Under the pieces are notes generated by a model that ran no database searches, was not told where the DNA came from, and saw nothing but the letters and a program-made list of their open reading frames with translations. From NCBI GenBank assembly GCA_037693485.1, contig CM075353.1:61461501-61525500 (forward strand): DNA of 64,000 nt. The letters run 5' to 3'. Position numbers and translations under genes: made by a program. Shown here one piece after another: positions 46,776 through 55,934 of this stretch (its first letter is position 1; the number at the start of each line of letters is the position of its first letter). Source of the stretch: Kitagawia praeruptora (lineage: Eukaryota > Streptophyta > Magnoliopsida > Apiales > Apiaceae).

Positions 46776-48410
46776 TTCGGGCCGCTGCATGTCTAGGATT
46801 GCCTTGATTTTTTCTGGGTTGGCCTCAATTCCCCTTTGGCTGATCATGATGCCTAAGAATTTCCCTGCTGCCACTCCAAAGGTGCACTTCTCTGGGTTTA
46901 GTTTCATTTGATTCCTCCTTAGATTCTCAAAACATTCCCGTAGATTCGGGACGTGTTCCTCAACAGTTTTGGACTTGGCGATGATGTCGTCAACATAGGA
47001 TTCCAAATTCCGTCCTATTTGGTCCTGGAAGACCTCAACCATGGCTCTTTGATATGTAGCCCCGACGTTCCGGAGCCCGAAGGGCATGAATTTGAAGGCA
47101 TACACCGCCCTATGGGTGATGAAGGCTGTTTTGGCTATATCTGCCGGGTTCATCTTGATCTGGTTGTATCCGGAGAAGGCGTCCATGAAGCTTAACATTA
47201 CATGTCCCGAAGTGGCGTCGATGAGCTGGTCTATGTTGGGTAATGGGTATGGATCCTTGGGACAAGCATCATTGAGGTCGGTGTAATCAACACACATCCT
47301 CCATTTTCCGCTAGGTTTCTTGACTAGAACCACATTGGCCAGCCACTCCGGATATTTGATCTCACAAATTATATCTGCCTTGAGGAGTTTGTCTACCTCT
47401 TCGTCTATGGCCCTTTGTCTTTCCGGGGCAACATTCCTTCTTTTTTGTTTCACCAGTTTTCTCCTGGGGTCAACATCCAGGCTATGCATGGCCAAGGATT
47501 CCTGGATTCCGGGCATATCCGCCGGGCTCCAGGCGAATACATCAGCATATTCCCGGAGTAGAGACACTAATTCCTCTTTGAAGGCTACCTCTAACCCCGC
47601 CCCAATCTTGGTTTTTCTTTCAGAGTCTCCGGGTATCAGTTCAACTGTCTCAGTTTCAACTGCGGGCTCGACCTTGGCTTGATTTTTCATCGTGGATGAT
47701 TTTTGGATCTGGGCCTGGGAGTTTGAAGCCAGGTACCCCCGGGCTGTGGAAGTTTCTGCCTCTTGGGTAGGGATCTCGAGGTTTTCGATAATTTGAACCT
47801 CCTTCCCGTGGTTCTTATAAGTTGAGTTTCTGTGTTTCTTTCTGCTTTGGTTCTTATGATAAGCGGAGGCTTTGCGCTTGTTTTCTGGATCTGTTTCGGC
47901 CATGACCAGGGCTTGCCCGTAGCATTGGCTCGCGGTTTCGGTGTCACCCCTTACTTCTCCCACCCCGGCGACTGTGGGGAATTTGAACTTGAGGTGTGGG
48001 GTTGAGGTCACGGCCCGGAGCTTGGTCAGAGCTGGGCGCCCTAGTATCACATTGTAGGACGATGGGTTGTTGATCACATAGAATTTGATCACATGAGTTA
48101 TCTGCTCCGGGGCAGTGCCGAACTGGACAGGTAGGTAGAGGGTTCCTTGGATAGGGACCAAGTTGTGGCCGAAGTCCTACAATGGATCCTCTCTACATTC
48201 ATTCATTTTTACACTCCCAAGCTGCATCCGGTCCATGGTATGCTTAAACAATATGTTGGCGGAAGAGCCGTTGTCCACGAGGACCCTCTTTACCTCATTA
48301 TCGGCAATATCTAAGCTTACCACCAAGGCTTCGTTATGGTCGGGGTCGATTCCTTCAAAATCGGCATTGCTAAATGATATGATTTGCTCCGGGGCCGAGT
48401 CTATCATCAT
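46776..48410 (-). pseudogene. Element B protease and RT
   Basis: Protease has the active site VLVDNGSSANI and VILGRPALTKLR. RT shows KWRMCVDYTDLNDACPKDPY, LSFMDAFSGYNQIKM, FGLRNVGATYQRAM and YVDD (LESYVDDIIAKSKT). A TAG at 48177-48179 interrupts the protease; A has a sense codon there. A frameshift near 46775 ends the frame just after RT. Apart from these the domain is complete. Confidence 0.87.
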
Positions 48411-50177
48411 CACATCATCCCCGGAGTCTAGACTCCTTTGCGGGGAAGTGGAACCTCCCAAAACTACATGTACCACGTTCTTCGTTTTTTGGGCTCCATT
48501 CCCTTCTCCTCTTTCTGCTGTTTTTCGGGCTATGTATTGGCCCATGTTCCCTTTCTTGACCTGGTCCTCGATGAAGAACTTAAGGGAGATGCAGCTTTCT
48601 GTCTCGTGCCCGTGTGTTACGTGATAGTCGCAGTGTTTGTCCCGGGGCCTATTCTCCGGGGCTGACACCAAGGGCTTGGGAGGATAAAAGAAGGGTTTGT
48701 TCCGGACCTCTTTTAGTTTGTCGGCCCGTGGCCGGTTCAAAGGTGTCCATTCTGGTTCCGGCCTTGGTTCGGCTCTCCCTGGTCTCGGGGGCCTGGCTTC
48801 GGATTTGGCCCTGGAGGGGTGATCCATGTCCGGGACTGTCAGTTGATGACTTGGGATGTAGTTGTACTGTTTGTTGGGCTTAAATTTCTTGTCTGGTTGG
48901 TGGTCGCTTCTGGAGCGATCATCTTTGTTTCTCCCCGAGGAGGTGCCTTTCCGGGTCATCCTCATTGCATGTAGGATGTCAGTTTCTTTGATGAATTTGG
49001 CGGCCATGGAATAGGCCGCGGCCAGGCTTTGGGGTTCTTTGTTCACCAATTCTATTACATAGCGCTCGCTACGCTCCGGGTCTAGGTTCTTCCGGAATAT
49101 GCTCAAGGCTTCTCTTTCATCCAGGTTCGTGACTTGGTTTATGGCTTCTTGGAATCGTTTCATAAAGGCTACAAGTGTTTCGTTGTCATCTTGCCTGATT
49201 GTTTCAAGGTGGCACATGTGATACTCCGGGGTTTTGTTGGCACGAAACCTCCGAAGGAAGGCCTCCCTGAACTCCTTCCAGCCGTGTATGCTCCGGGATG
49301 AGATTCGGCTAAACCACCTCTGGGCTGCCCCCTTTAGCGTGGAAGCGAAGAACCTACACTTGGTTAGGTCGTTGTAGAAATATATCATGGCTATTTGTTC
49401 AAAGTAGTTGAGATGTTCTTCTGGGTCTTCTAACCCATTAAAGGAGTCAAATTTGTAATGTTTGAGGTTCTTTTGCCGGGGTATGGCTTCAAGAGAGTGG
49501 CTGAAGGGGGTGAGTGTGTGTTGGATCTCGAATCCGGAATCATTATTGACTTTTCTTTGTAACTCATGGATCATTTGTACCAGATTATTCGGATGTTCTT
49601 CATCATCCGAGACCATAACCGGGCTTGATTCTCTCCGGGTCCTTTTGGATTTAGATTTTCTTATTCTTTCCTCCTCTTGGAGCCTCTTTTGGACTCTAAG
49701 TTCCAACTTATCCTGTTCTTCCTGCCTTATTCTTTCCCGAAGTCTTTCCATCTGTTTTAGCTCGTCAGCCTCATCATCTCTGACTTTACTCTGGACATGA
49801 TTGTCCCTTTTGTTTCTTTTGCCCTGGTCCCCGAGGCGATCGAAGACCGAGGCTTGAGAGTGGTGGGAGTTGGCTGATCCTTCGGAGTTTTCCGCCTGGT
49901 CGGGTTCAGGTTCCGGATGGGGGCGATTTCGGTAAGCTCAGATTGCTTCAGCGAGTTCCTCCGGGGTTAAATTCTCCATTTGGGCGGAGTCAAGGGGTAC
50001 GTCTGTATACTTGTACCGGTTCACTTCAACCGTGACCCGGGCGTCATTCGGACCGATCCCGAGCCTCTCCTGGACTGGGACCTGGTTTTGCGGGATCTGC
50101 TCCGGGATCGGAACCAGGGGCTCTTCTCTCGGGGTGCTGTTGGCTGGGCGTTGGGTGGATTTGCTTGGTCGAGGCAT
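48411..50177 (-). pseudogene. Element B gag
   Basis: Starts MPRPSKSTQRPANSTPREEP at 50177. A TGA at 49938-49940 breaks the N-terminal part (A has CGA-type arginine context FRTAR). Then follow a charged coiled coil (LKQMERLRERIRQEEQDKLE), the Retrotrans_gag domain (LKHYKFDSFNGLEDPEEHLN, RFFASTLKGAAQRWFS) and a CX..HX..C-like block (CDYHVTHGHETESC). It shares about two thirds of residues with A by eye. Confidence 0.88.
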
Positions 50178-50236
50178 GGTCGCTGGTAGATTCGGGTTAC
50201 CTGGGTTCGGCTGTTTGGTTTGGGTTCGGAGGTTCA

Positions 50237-50255
50237 GCCCCTCCTTCTAGCGCCA
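50237..50255 (-). other. Element B primer binding site
   Basis: Minus strand TGGCGCTAGAAGGAGGGGC, one base inside the LTR end, the same as in element A. Confidence 0.8.
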
Positions 50256-50256
50256 A

Positions 50257-50892
50257 TGATAACTCTGAAACTTGATCGGGTACTTCCTCGCCGACTCCTG
50301 CCTCGGAAGTGGTATAGCTGAGGTGGGGTGTCTGCAAAACAACACCGGAGGGGGGGTTTGGCCCCGAGGTGCCTCTGGCGTGAGAATGAGAGTTGGCTTT
50401 GGAAGATAATAATCAAGTAGAGTATCACAATAGTAATAAATGTGTGTAGGTGTGTAATAATGTCTAACCCCTAAACCCTACATTCTAGGGGTATTTATAG
50501 CCCTAGGGTTAGGATTTAGGGGTCTGTTACCTTTACTCCCAGTCGTCGGATCCGGGGGACAAGATGCTGAACTCCCGGGATGTAAGACACGTGTCCTTAA
50601 TTGTGGGGACCATCGACTGGAGTGTGGCAGTGTTGTTGAGTACATGATTTGACACATGTTGTCGTTTGGACTTTAATGCTGGTCAGCGCCACGTGTGGGG
50701 GTATCGGCCGAGCTGGGCTGCCACGTGTCCCAGGTATCATCACTCTGAGGTCCATTAATCCGGGGTCGGGGCTCCGGGCCCGGGGTCCGCTGGCTGGGGC
50801 TGGATTGCTCTCATTCTCATAAGTTGGATTATTTGTTATTTTTGGGCCTGAGGTTGGGCCTAATTGGGCTTGGGCTATTTTCTAGCCTATCA
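50257..50892 (-). repeat. Element B 5' LTR
   Basis: 636 bp, 10 substitutions from the 3' LTR and no gaps. Followed on the right by the target copy gaaat. Confidence 0.95.
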
Positions 50893-51461
50893 GAAATTGG
50901 TAGGAGACAACCATTATCTAACAATTTGATTGCTTCTAGACTTAGCAGTCCATCATTGTTGAAGGCGTATCCTTGCAGAACTTTTCCTTTTCCTTTCGAG
51001 ATGACCTTTACAGGAGACTCAGAACCCTTGTTTTTATCAGAAGCACTTGCATTGTCATTGTTCACATCATTAGCACTTACAATGTTAACCAAAATATTCT
51101 GATTAAAGTTAACCGAGACTGCTACATTGGATATTGATTGCATGTTCACAGTTGAGAAGGGATGAAAAATATTCACTTGGGGATTAGGAAGAGGAGACTG
51201 ACCATTGCTTTCAGAGCTATCAAACACATACGTACCCAGAGGGGCTTGAGATATATTAGCAGCAACAGCAACATGAACAGGAGAGAGTGGAGGGGAAGCA
51301 TCTATTACCTTCCCCTCACCAAAGTTTGGATCCATTTGAAAAGGTAGGCCCAGACCCATATCATTATCCAAATAGGAACGGAGATCACCAAAGATTCCAG
51401 GAGCAAGAGCAAAAGAAGATAGCAGGAGTATTTGGTGGAACTTTTTTCCAAAATAAGTCAA
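50893..51461 (-). pseudogene. LINE-like ORF1 N-terminal part
   Basis: The minus-strand frame from ATG 51461 runs MTYFGKKFHQILLLSSFALA, then a serine/asparagine-rich region (NVAVSVNFNQNILVNIVSAN) and KVISKGKGKVLQGYAF. It continues in frame at 40084 once element B and one gaaat copy are removed, giving about 280 codons. The rest of a LINE ORF1 (DUF4283 and zinc knuckle) is not visible, so it is 5'-truncated or a deletion derivative. Confidence 0.5.
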
Positions 51462-51655
51462 ACTTATTTTAAGACAAAGTTAGAGATTTCTAACTTTCCA
51501 ACTTATTTTCCAACTTATTTTTGCAACTTATTGAATCTCAAACATACATTAAATCCTTTTATAAATTTTTTTTATCAAAATATTAAATTTTTACCCGAAA
51601 ATAAGTTCATAAGCCCTAGAAAAAAGGTGAGCCAAACGGGGCCAGCATCTATTAC

Positions 51656-51927
51656 TCGTTAGATCTAATGAGTAGATATATTACATGATTAAATTAATTT
51701 ACTAAAATTTCAAGGTTCGAATTCCGTCTACGACAAGTTTATTTTACAAATTTATAAAATAAGTTTTAAACCATTCATATCATTAATTAAATTTATATTA
51801 AATTAGTTAAATTAAAATGAAAATAAATGATTGAAAATAATGATTGTATAAAACTATAATTGTAAAATAAAGTTAAATTTATTACATAATAAAAGAAATC
51901 CGTGTATTGTACGGGTTATAAGCTAGT
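51656..51927. mobile_element. Helitron-like unit copy 2, right part with terminus
   Basis: Continues the repeat of 39201-39576 after the 9-bp target copy. It ends with ATCCGTGTATTGTACGGG, a hairpin, and TTATAAGCTAG/T, the hairpin-then-CTRR terminus typical of Helitrons. No Rep/helicase gene, so non-autonomous. Confidence 0.6.
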
Positions 51928-52300
51928 AAATATAAAGATGAAACTTATTAAATCTATTAATAGAAGGTATGTTTGATACTGTACTTAATACAACTATAGT
52001 CAAATACAGAAAAATGAATTTTTGATAACTTAAATTTTAAAACCATATATAAGTGAATTTTTTTAATTTAAACAAAATTCTCAACTTAATAATGATTTTT
52101 AAATATTTCGATTTTAAAATTAATTGATAAATTGGACCGAACGTATAAGAATATTTTATACTCCCTAGATTTGTCCCAAATTAGTTGTCCAATTTGATTT
52201 TTTTTAATTTGACCTTTTAGTAGTCAAATTAACCAAACTTTGATTATAATTTGTGGGCATTATATAATTAAAGAAAGGGATAGTTTCAAAACTACCTATG
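51928..52300. other. AT-rich DNA, possible MITE left end
   Basis: No gene. From 52158 TACTCCCTAGATTTGTCCCA resembles the CTCCCTCCGTCCC end of Stowaway-type MITEs. A loosely complementary block (AAAGGGAACTACTAAAATGG, 54441-54460) lies right of the foldback stack, so the stack may have entered a MITE. Confidence 0.35.
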
Positions 52301-52744
52301 TGAACTATTAGATTTGTAAATATATACTACCAATCTTTCTAAAATTCTAAAAATACCGACCTTGTTTTCAAAATTCAAAAAATACTACCTTCCTCAATTG
52401 CAACTTTTGCAACCTCATTTGCAACTTCCAGTTTTCAAATTTCTGATTTCATGTTCTGGGGTTCAGATGTCATTTTCGACCTCTTTTTTGGACTCTAATA
52501 TATATATATATATATTAGAGTCCAAAAAAGAGGTCGAAAATGACATCTGACAAATGGAACTTGAAATCAGAAATTTGAAAACTGGAAGTTGCAAATGAGG
52601 TTGCAAGGCCCCGCCAGGGGCACTAATAATTGGTGAATTTGGGTTGCAAGGCCCCGCCTGGGGCACTCATAATTGGTGAATTTGGGTTGCAAGGTCCCGC
52701 CAGGGGCACTCATAATTGGTGGATTTCTGATTTGCAACTTTCAG

Positions 52745-53010
52745 TTTTCAGTTGCAAAAGTTGCAACTGAGGTTGCAAAAGTTGCAACTGAGGTTGTAAA
52801 CCGCAGTTGCAACTGAGGTTGCAAAAGTTGCAATTCAGGTTGCAAACCGCAGTTGCAACTGAGGTTGCAAAAGTTGCAACTGAGGTTGCAAAAGTTGCAA
52901 CTGGGGTTGCAAAAGTTGCAACTGAAAACTGAGGTTGCAAAAGTTGCAACTGAGGTTGCAAAAGTTGCAACTGAGGAGTTGCAACTGAGGTTGCAAAAGT
53001 TGCAACTGAA
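52745..53010. repeat. 21-bp TTGCAACTGAGG tandem repeat
   Basis: About a dozen units of GTTGCAAAAGTTGCAACTGAGG with two CCGCAGTTGCAACTGAGG variants form the loop of the inner foldback. ORFs on both strands (rich in Q, L and N or A, T, S) are artefacts of the repeat. Confidence 0.85.
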
Positions 53011-53237
53011 AACTGAAAGTTGCAAATCAGAAATCCACCAATTATGAGTGCCCCTGGCGGGGCCTTGCAACCCAAATTCACCAATTATGAGTGCCCCTGG
53101 CGGGGCCTTGCAACCCAAATTCACCAATTATGAGTGCCCTTGGCGGGGCCTTGCAACCTCATTTGCAACTTCCAGTTTTCAAATTTCTGATTTCAAGTTC
53201 AATTTGTCAGATGTCATTTTCGACCTCTTTTTTGGAC

Positions 53238-53284
<47 letters not shown>

Positions 53285-53287
<3 letters not shown>

Positions 53288-53648
53288 GCTTGCTCAAATG
53301 AGACCCTCTTATAATGAGTCCCCCTCATATTTCTTTTATTCTAAATGGCCCCGCTAGGGGCACCCAATACGAAAAAGGCTTATAATTATACTCTCTATCC
53401 ATTCATCAAAAAAAAAAAAAAAAAAAAATTTAAAAAAAATAAAAAATCTGCTGCCACGTCATCATATATTTTTTTGGGAAAAAAATTTATTTATTTTTAA
53501 TTTTTTTTTGATGAATGAATAGATGGTAGAATTATAATACTTTTTCGTATTGGGTGCCCCTGGCGGGGCCCTTTGAAATAGATGAAATATGATGGGGACT
53601 CATTATAAGGGAGAGTCTCATTATAAGAGGGGTCTCATTTGAACACCT

Positions 53649-53651
<3 letters not shown>
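53285..53651. mobile_element. Foldback unit between TA tracts
   Basis: Arms of about 160 bp: left GGGGCTTGCTCAAATGAGAC and right (reversed) GGGAGGTGTTCAAATGAGAC, continuing into the GGCCCCGC motif and CACCCAATACGAAAAAG. The loop is A/T-only runs. No coding capacity. Confidence 0.7.
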
Positions 53652-53693
<42 letters not shown>

Positions 53694-53999
53694 GTGGCTC
53701 AAAAGAGAACTCTTTTTTGAAGAAAACTAATGTACTAATCCTAACCATTGGATGTATTATAATCAATGGCCCCGCCAGGGGCACCCACACACTAATCAAA
53801 TACACCCTCACACACACAATCCCACCTAATCCCCTCCGTTTTTAATTTGATTTTTCCCGTCAATGGGTGATATTTTTTTAAAATCTAATTTCACCACATT
53901 TTTCTCCATCTCTCAACGATCAGTTTGCATACCATATGTGCTATATTTTAATTTAGTTTTCTAAGTTCTCCTTTTAAAGGGGTTTTCTCTAGATCCCTA

Positions 54000-54056
<57 letters not shown>

Positions 54057-54230
54057 GAGTCCAAAAAAGAGGTCGAAAATGACATCTGAACCCCAGAACA
54101 TGAAATCAGAAATTTAAAAACTGGAAGTTGCAAATGAGGTTGCAAAAGTTGCAATTGAGGAAGGTAGTATTTTTGGAATTTTGAAAACATAAAAGTATAA
54201 TGAGGTAGTATTTTTGAAAAAATGATTTTA

Positions 54231-54519
54231 TAGAAGTGAAAAGATAGTTGGGTGGTAGTAAAATTGGAAATAATTATTAAAATCTTATTTATTTATGTAA
54301 ATATCCCTTAAAGAAATTATAGAAATGTATCTTAGAATAAAAAGTCGATTCTACTTTAAAATAGAGTTTTTCAATTTTTTGGAATCGTGAGAGAATAATT
54401 TGAAATCAAAATTGGATCAAATTGGTCAGAAAAAAGTTAAAGGGAACTACTAAAATGGAGAGAATGGAATATTTTATAACTTCTCCAAAAGTTCAAGTTT
54501 CGAATCCATTAACAACATA
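54231..54519. other. AT-rich DNA, possible MITE right end
   Basis: No gene. Contains GGGAACTACTAAAATGGAGA near 54444-54463, the possible partner of the MITE-like end at 52158. Confidence 0.3.
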
Positions 54520-55072
54520 TCTATACTATAATATAAAAGCAGAAACATTAAAAGTTTGATTGGTCGGTTGGTCGATTATTCGGTACGGTACCTGTTGATT
54601 TATTTATTTAACATTACTTAATCGTACATGTTTTTTTACTTAAATGTTACCTTTTTTTTTTCCCAATAACTAATAAATTTCTTTTTTCACGTAAAATACA
54701 TTATCTTTCACATTTTATCTAACTAAATTTTTTCCTTTTTCAGCTAAAATACATTACAATTTCCAATTTTTTTATTTTTTTTCCCAGTAAAACCTATTCC
54801 GATAGCTTTATTTAAGTAAAAAAATAATGATATTATGATAACTTATAACTTACCGATTACATTTTTCAGCTAAAACTTATTATCTATTCAATATTTTTAA
54901 ACTAAAATTCATCATTTTTTAAAAATATCATGGACAACAGATATATAATTATTATCAGATCATATCATTTAAAATTTTAAACCTGCAAAATTCATGTCTT
55001 AAATTTTTTTAATCAACTTAAAAAAATCATTATATTAAAAAACATCCGTGCATTGCACGGGTTTTAAGCTAA
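54520..55072 (+). mobile_element. Non-autonomous Helitron
   Basis: 553 bp. Starts TCTATACTATAATATAAAAG after an A and ends with hairpin CCGTGCATTGCACGG (55046-55060, 7-bp stem), GTTTTAAG and CTAA (55069-55072) before a T. This is the TC...hairpin-CTRR structure of Helitrons inserted between A and T. Interior AT-rich, no ORF. Confidence 0.8.
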
Positions 55073-55356
55073 TTAAGAATAAATGATTACAATATTAATA
55101 GAGCGTAAGAATTTAAAAAAAGGTTAAGTAGTAAAAAAAAATCATAAATTAATATAATCAAAAATCTTAAAAGAAAATTGTGCAATGTACAAATTATAAG
55201 TTAATTTATATAATTTCAATAACAAAAAACAGTAATTTATATCTACAAAGAGTAACTAAATAGTAAATAACCAGTAATTTCAATTGCATAAATAATTCAC
55301 ATAGCTAATGGGTGAATTATCGGATGCCCTCGCAGGATACGACTACCGCATTTTAC
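55073..55356. other. AT-rich non-coding DNA
   Basis: No gene or clear repeat is visible, apart from AT-rich text with a diverged 'gtgcaatgtac' hairpin near 55178 that could be another Helitron end. Confidence 0.5.
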
Positions 55357-55677
55357 TCATGCCTTGGAATAATGAGTACGTCCATCTATGATGACGCATG
55401 ATGGACACATAGGAATAACGATCCTTCTCCCTTTTCTTTCCCTCACATTGAAATGTACTCGGTTACGAGTAGCATTTAGGTGACTTGATTTGCATAAATT
55501 ACTGCGACAGTTTTTAATAAGGGTTGTGAATTTGTCAGTCCCTAATTGACTTAATTTGCATAAACTACTGCGATATAATTTGCATAAACTACTGCGATAG
55601 TTTTTAATAAGGGTTGTGAATTTGTTAGTCCTAATGGACAACCATGTTGAAATTTTGTAAACAAAGGAGCGTTCCAA
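55357..55677 (-). CDS. Unknown 106-codon ORF with internal duplication
   Basis: The frame includes two repeats (KFTTLIKNYRSSLCK and KFTTLIKNCRSNLCK), which come from a DNA duplication of about 65 bp at 55487-55550 and 55570-55632 with a third partial copy at 55556. The C-terminal part (RNRVHFNVRERKGRRIVIPM then CPSCVIIDGRTHYSKA) looks more protein-like. I do not recognise a family. It may be a fragment of a gene or a chance frame. Confidence 0.25.
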   Translation of the reverse strand: MERSFVYKISTWLSIRTNKFTTLIKNYRSSLCKLYRSSLCKLSQLGTDKFTTLIKNCRSNLCKSSHLNATRNRVHFNVRERKGRRIVIPMCPSCVIIDGRTHYSKA

Positions 55678-55934
55678 GCCATGTGTTCTTTTGTCATATT
55701 TTATTTTAGAGTATCCCGGACATGAGACACCTCAGGTAATAATTTTGAATTTAAAACATAATATACAATATAAGTCAAAAAAATTTTTTTGTGAATATAG
55801 GAGGATAAATTCTATTATTACAAAAATGTTATTCATCATTTATAATAAAAATCAATATAAACTCATGTAAGTATCCAGAGGTTGACATAATTGATATAAA
55901 GCTTTGTGACAAACACCTTCCATAATTTTACAGT
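55678..55934 (+). other. Sequence upstream of LINE ORF1
   Basis: AT-rich. The 5' end of the LINE was not found. The ATG at 55935 follows TTTTACAGT and no LINE 5' UTR motif can be defined. Confidence 0.4.

Larger units (their letters stand above)
40085..50892 (-). mobile_element. Tat-type Ty3/gypsy element B, full length
   Basis: 10,808 bp with two 636-bp LTRs (40085-40720 and 50257-50892, 10 substitutions between them) and target duplication gaaat (40080-40084 and 50893-50897). Minus-strand order: 5' LTR, PBS 50255-50237, gag-pol 50177-44425, minisatellite 43930-44290, antisense spliced gene 41433-43644 (plus strand), PPT 40730-40721, 3' LTR. Gag-pol has three nonsense codons and one frameshift. 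It is a younger relative of element A. It sits in the ORF of a LINE-derived retroposon in the same orientation. Confidence 0.95.
39577..51655 (-). mobile_element. LINE-derived retroposon (ORF1 part plus 3' UTR), split by element B
   Basis: Flanked by a 9-bp target duplication tcgttagat (39568-39576 and 51656-51664). On the minus strand it ends in a LINE-like 3' UTR (GGCTTGGCCTTTTTTAATAT near 39600) and a short A tail (T run 39576-39585 on the plus strand). Copy 1 of the surrounding repeat keeps the empty site near 38750-38765. It holds one ORF on the minus strand and no endonuclease or RT, so ORF2 was lost. The 51462-51655 part is non-coding and contains GAGCCAAACGGGGCC, which may be a separate small element. 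Confidence 0.65.
52607..53784. repeat. Nine copies of GGCCCCGCCAGGGGCAC
   Basis: Plus orientation at 52607, 52650, 52693, 53347 and 53768; minus orientation at 53048, 53091, 53134 and 53554. Variants differ by one base. The core CCCCGCCAGGGG is nearly self-complementary. Copies occur in three different foldback units, always next to A or T-rich sequence. No known promoter or protein site comes to mind. Confidence 0.85.
52301..54230. mobile_element. Nested foldback elements in TA microsatellites
   Basis: Four inverted segments alternate: 52340-52497, 52515-52745, 53000-53243 and 54053-54200. The outer pair share the private text CATGTTCTGGGGTTCAGATG, and the inner pair share GACATCTGACAAATGG-type text, so the inner foldback sits in the TA centre of the outer one. 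Two more foldbacks, 53285-53651 (CTCAAATGAGACCCTCTTAT ends) and about 53689-54003, are separated by TA tracts (52497-52513, 53241-53284, 53652-53688, 54001-54054). None codes for protein. Insertion into TA repeats resembles plant Micron-type elements, which is inference. Confidence 0.75.

Noticed and set aside
52710..53127. Q/L/N-rich ORFs on both strands in the foldback
   Set aside because: They are direct readings of the 21-bp repeat; both strands are open because of the repeat, not because of selection.
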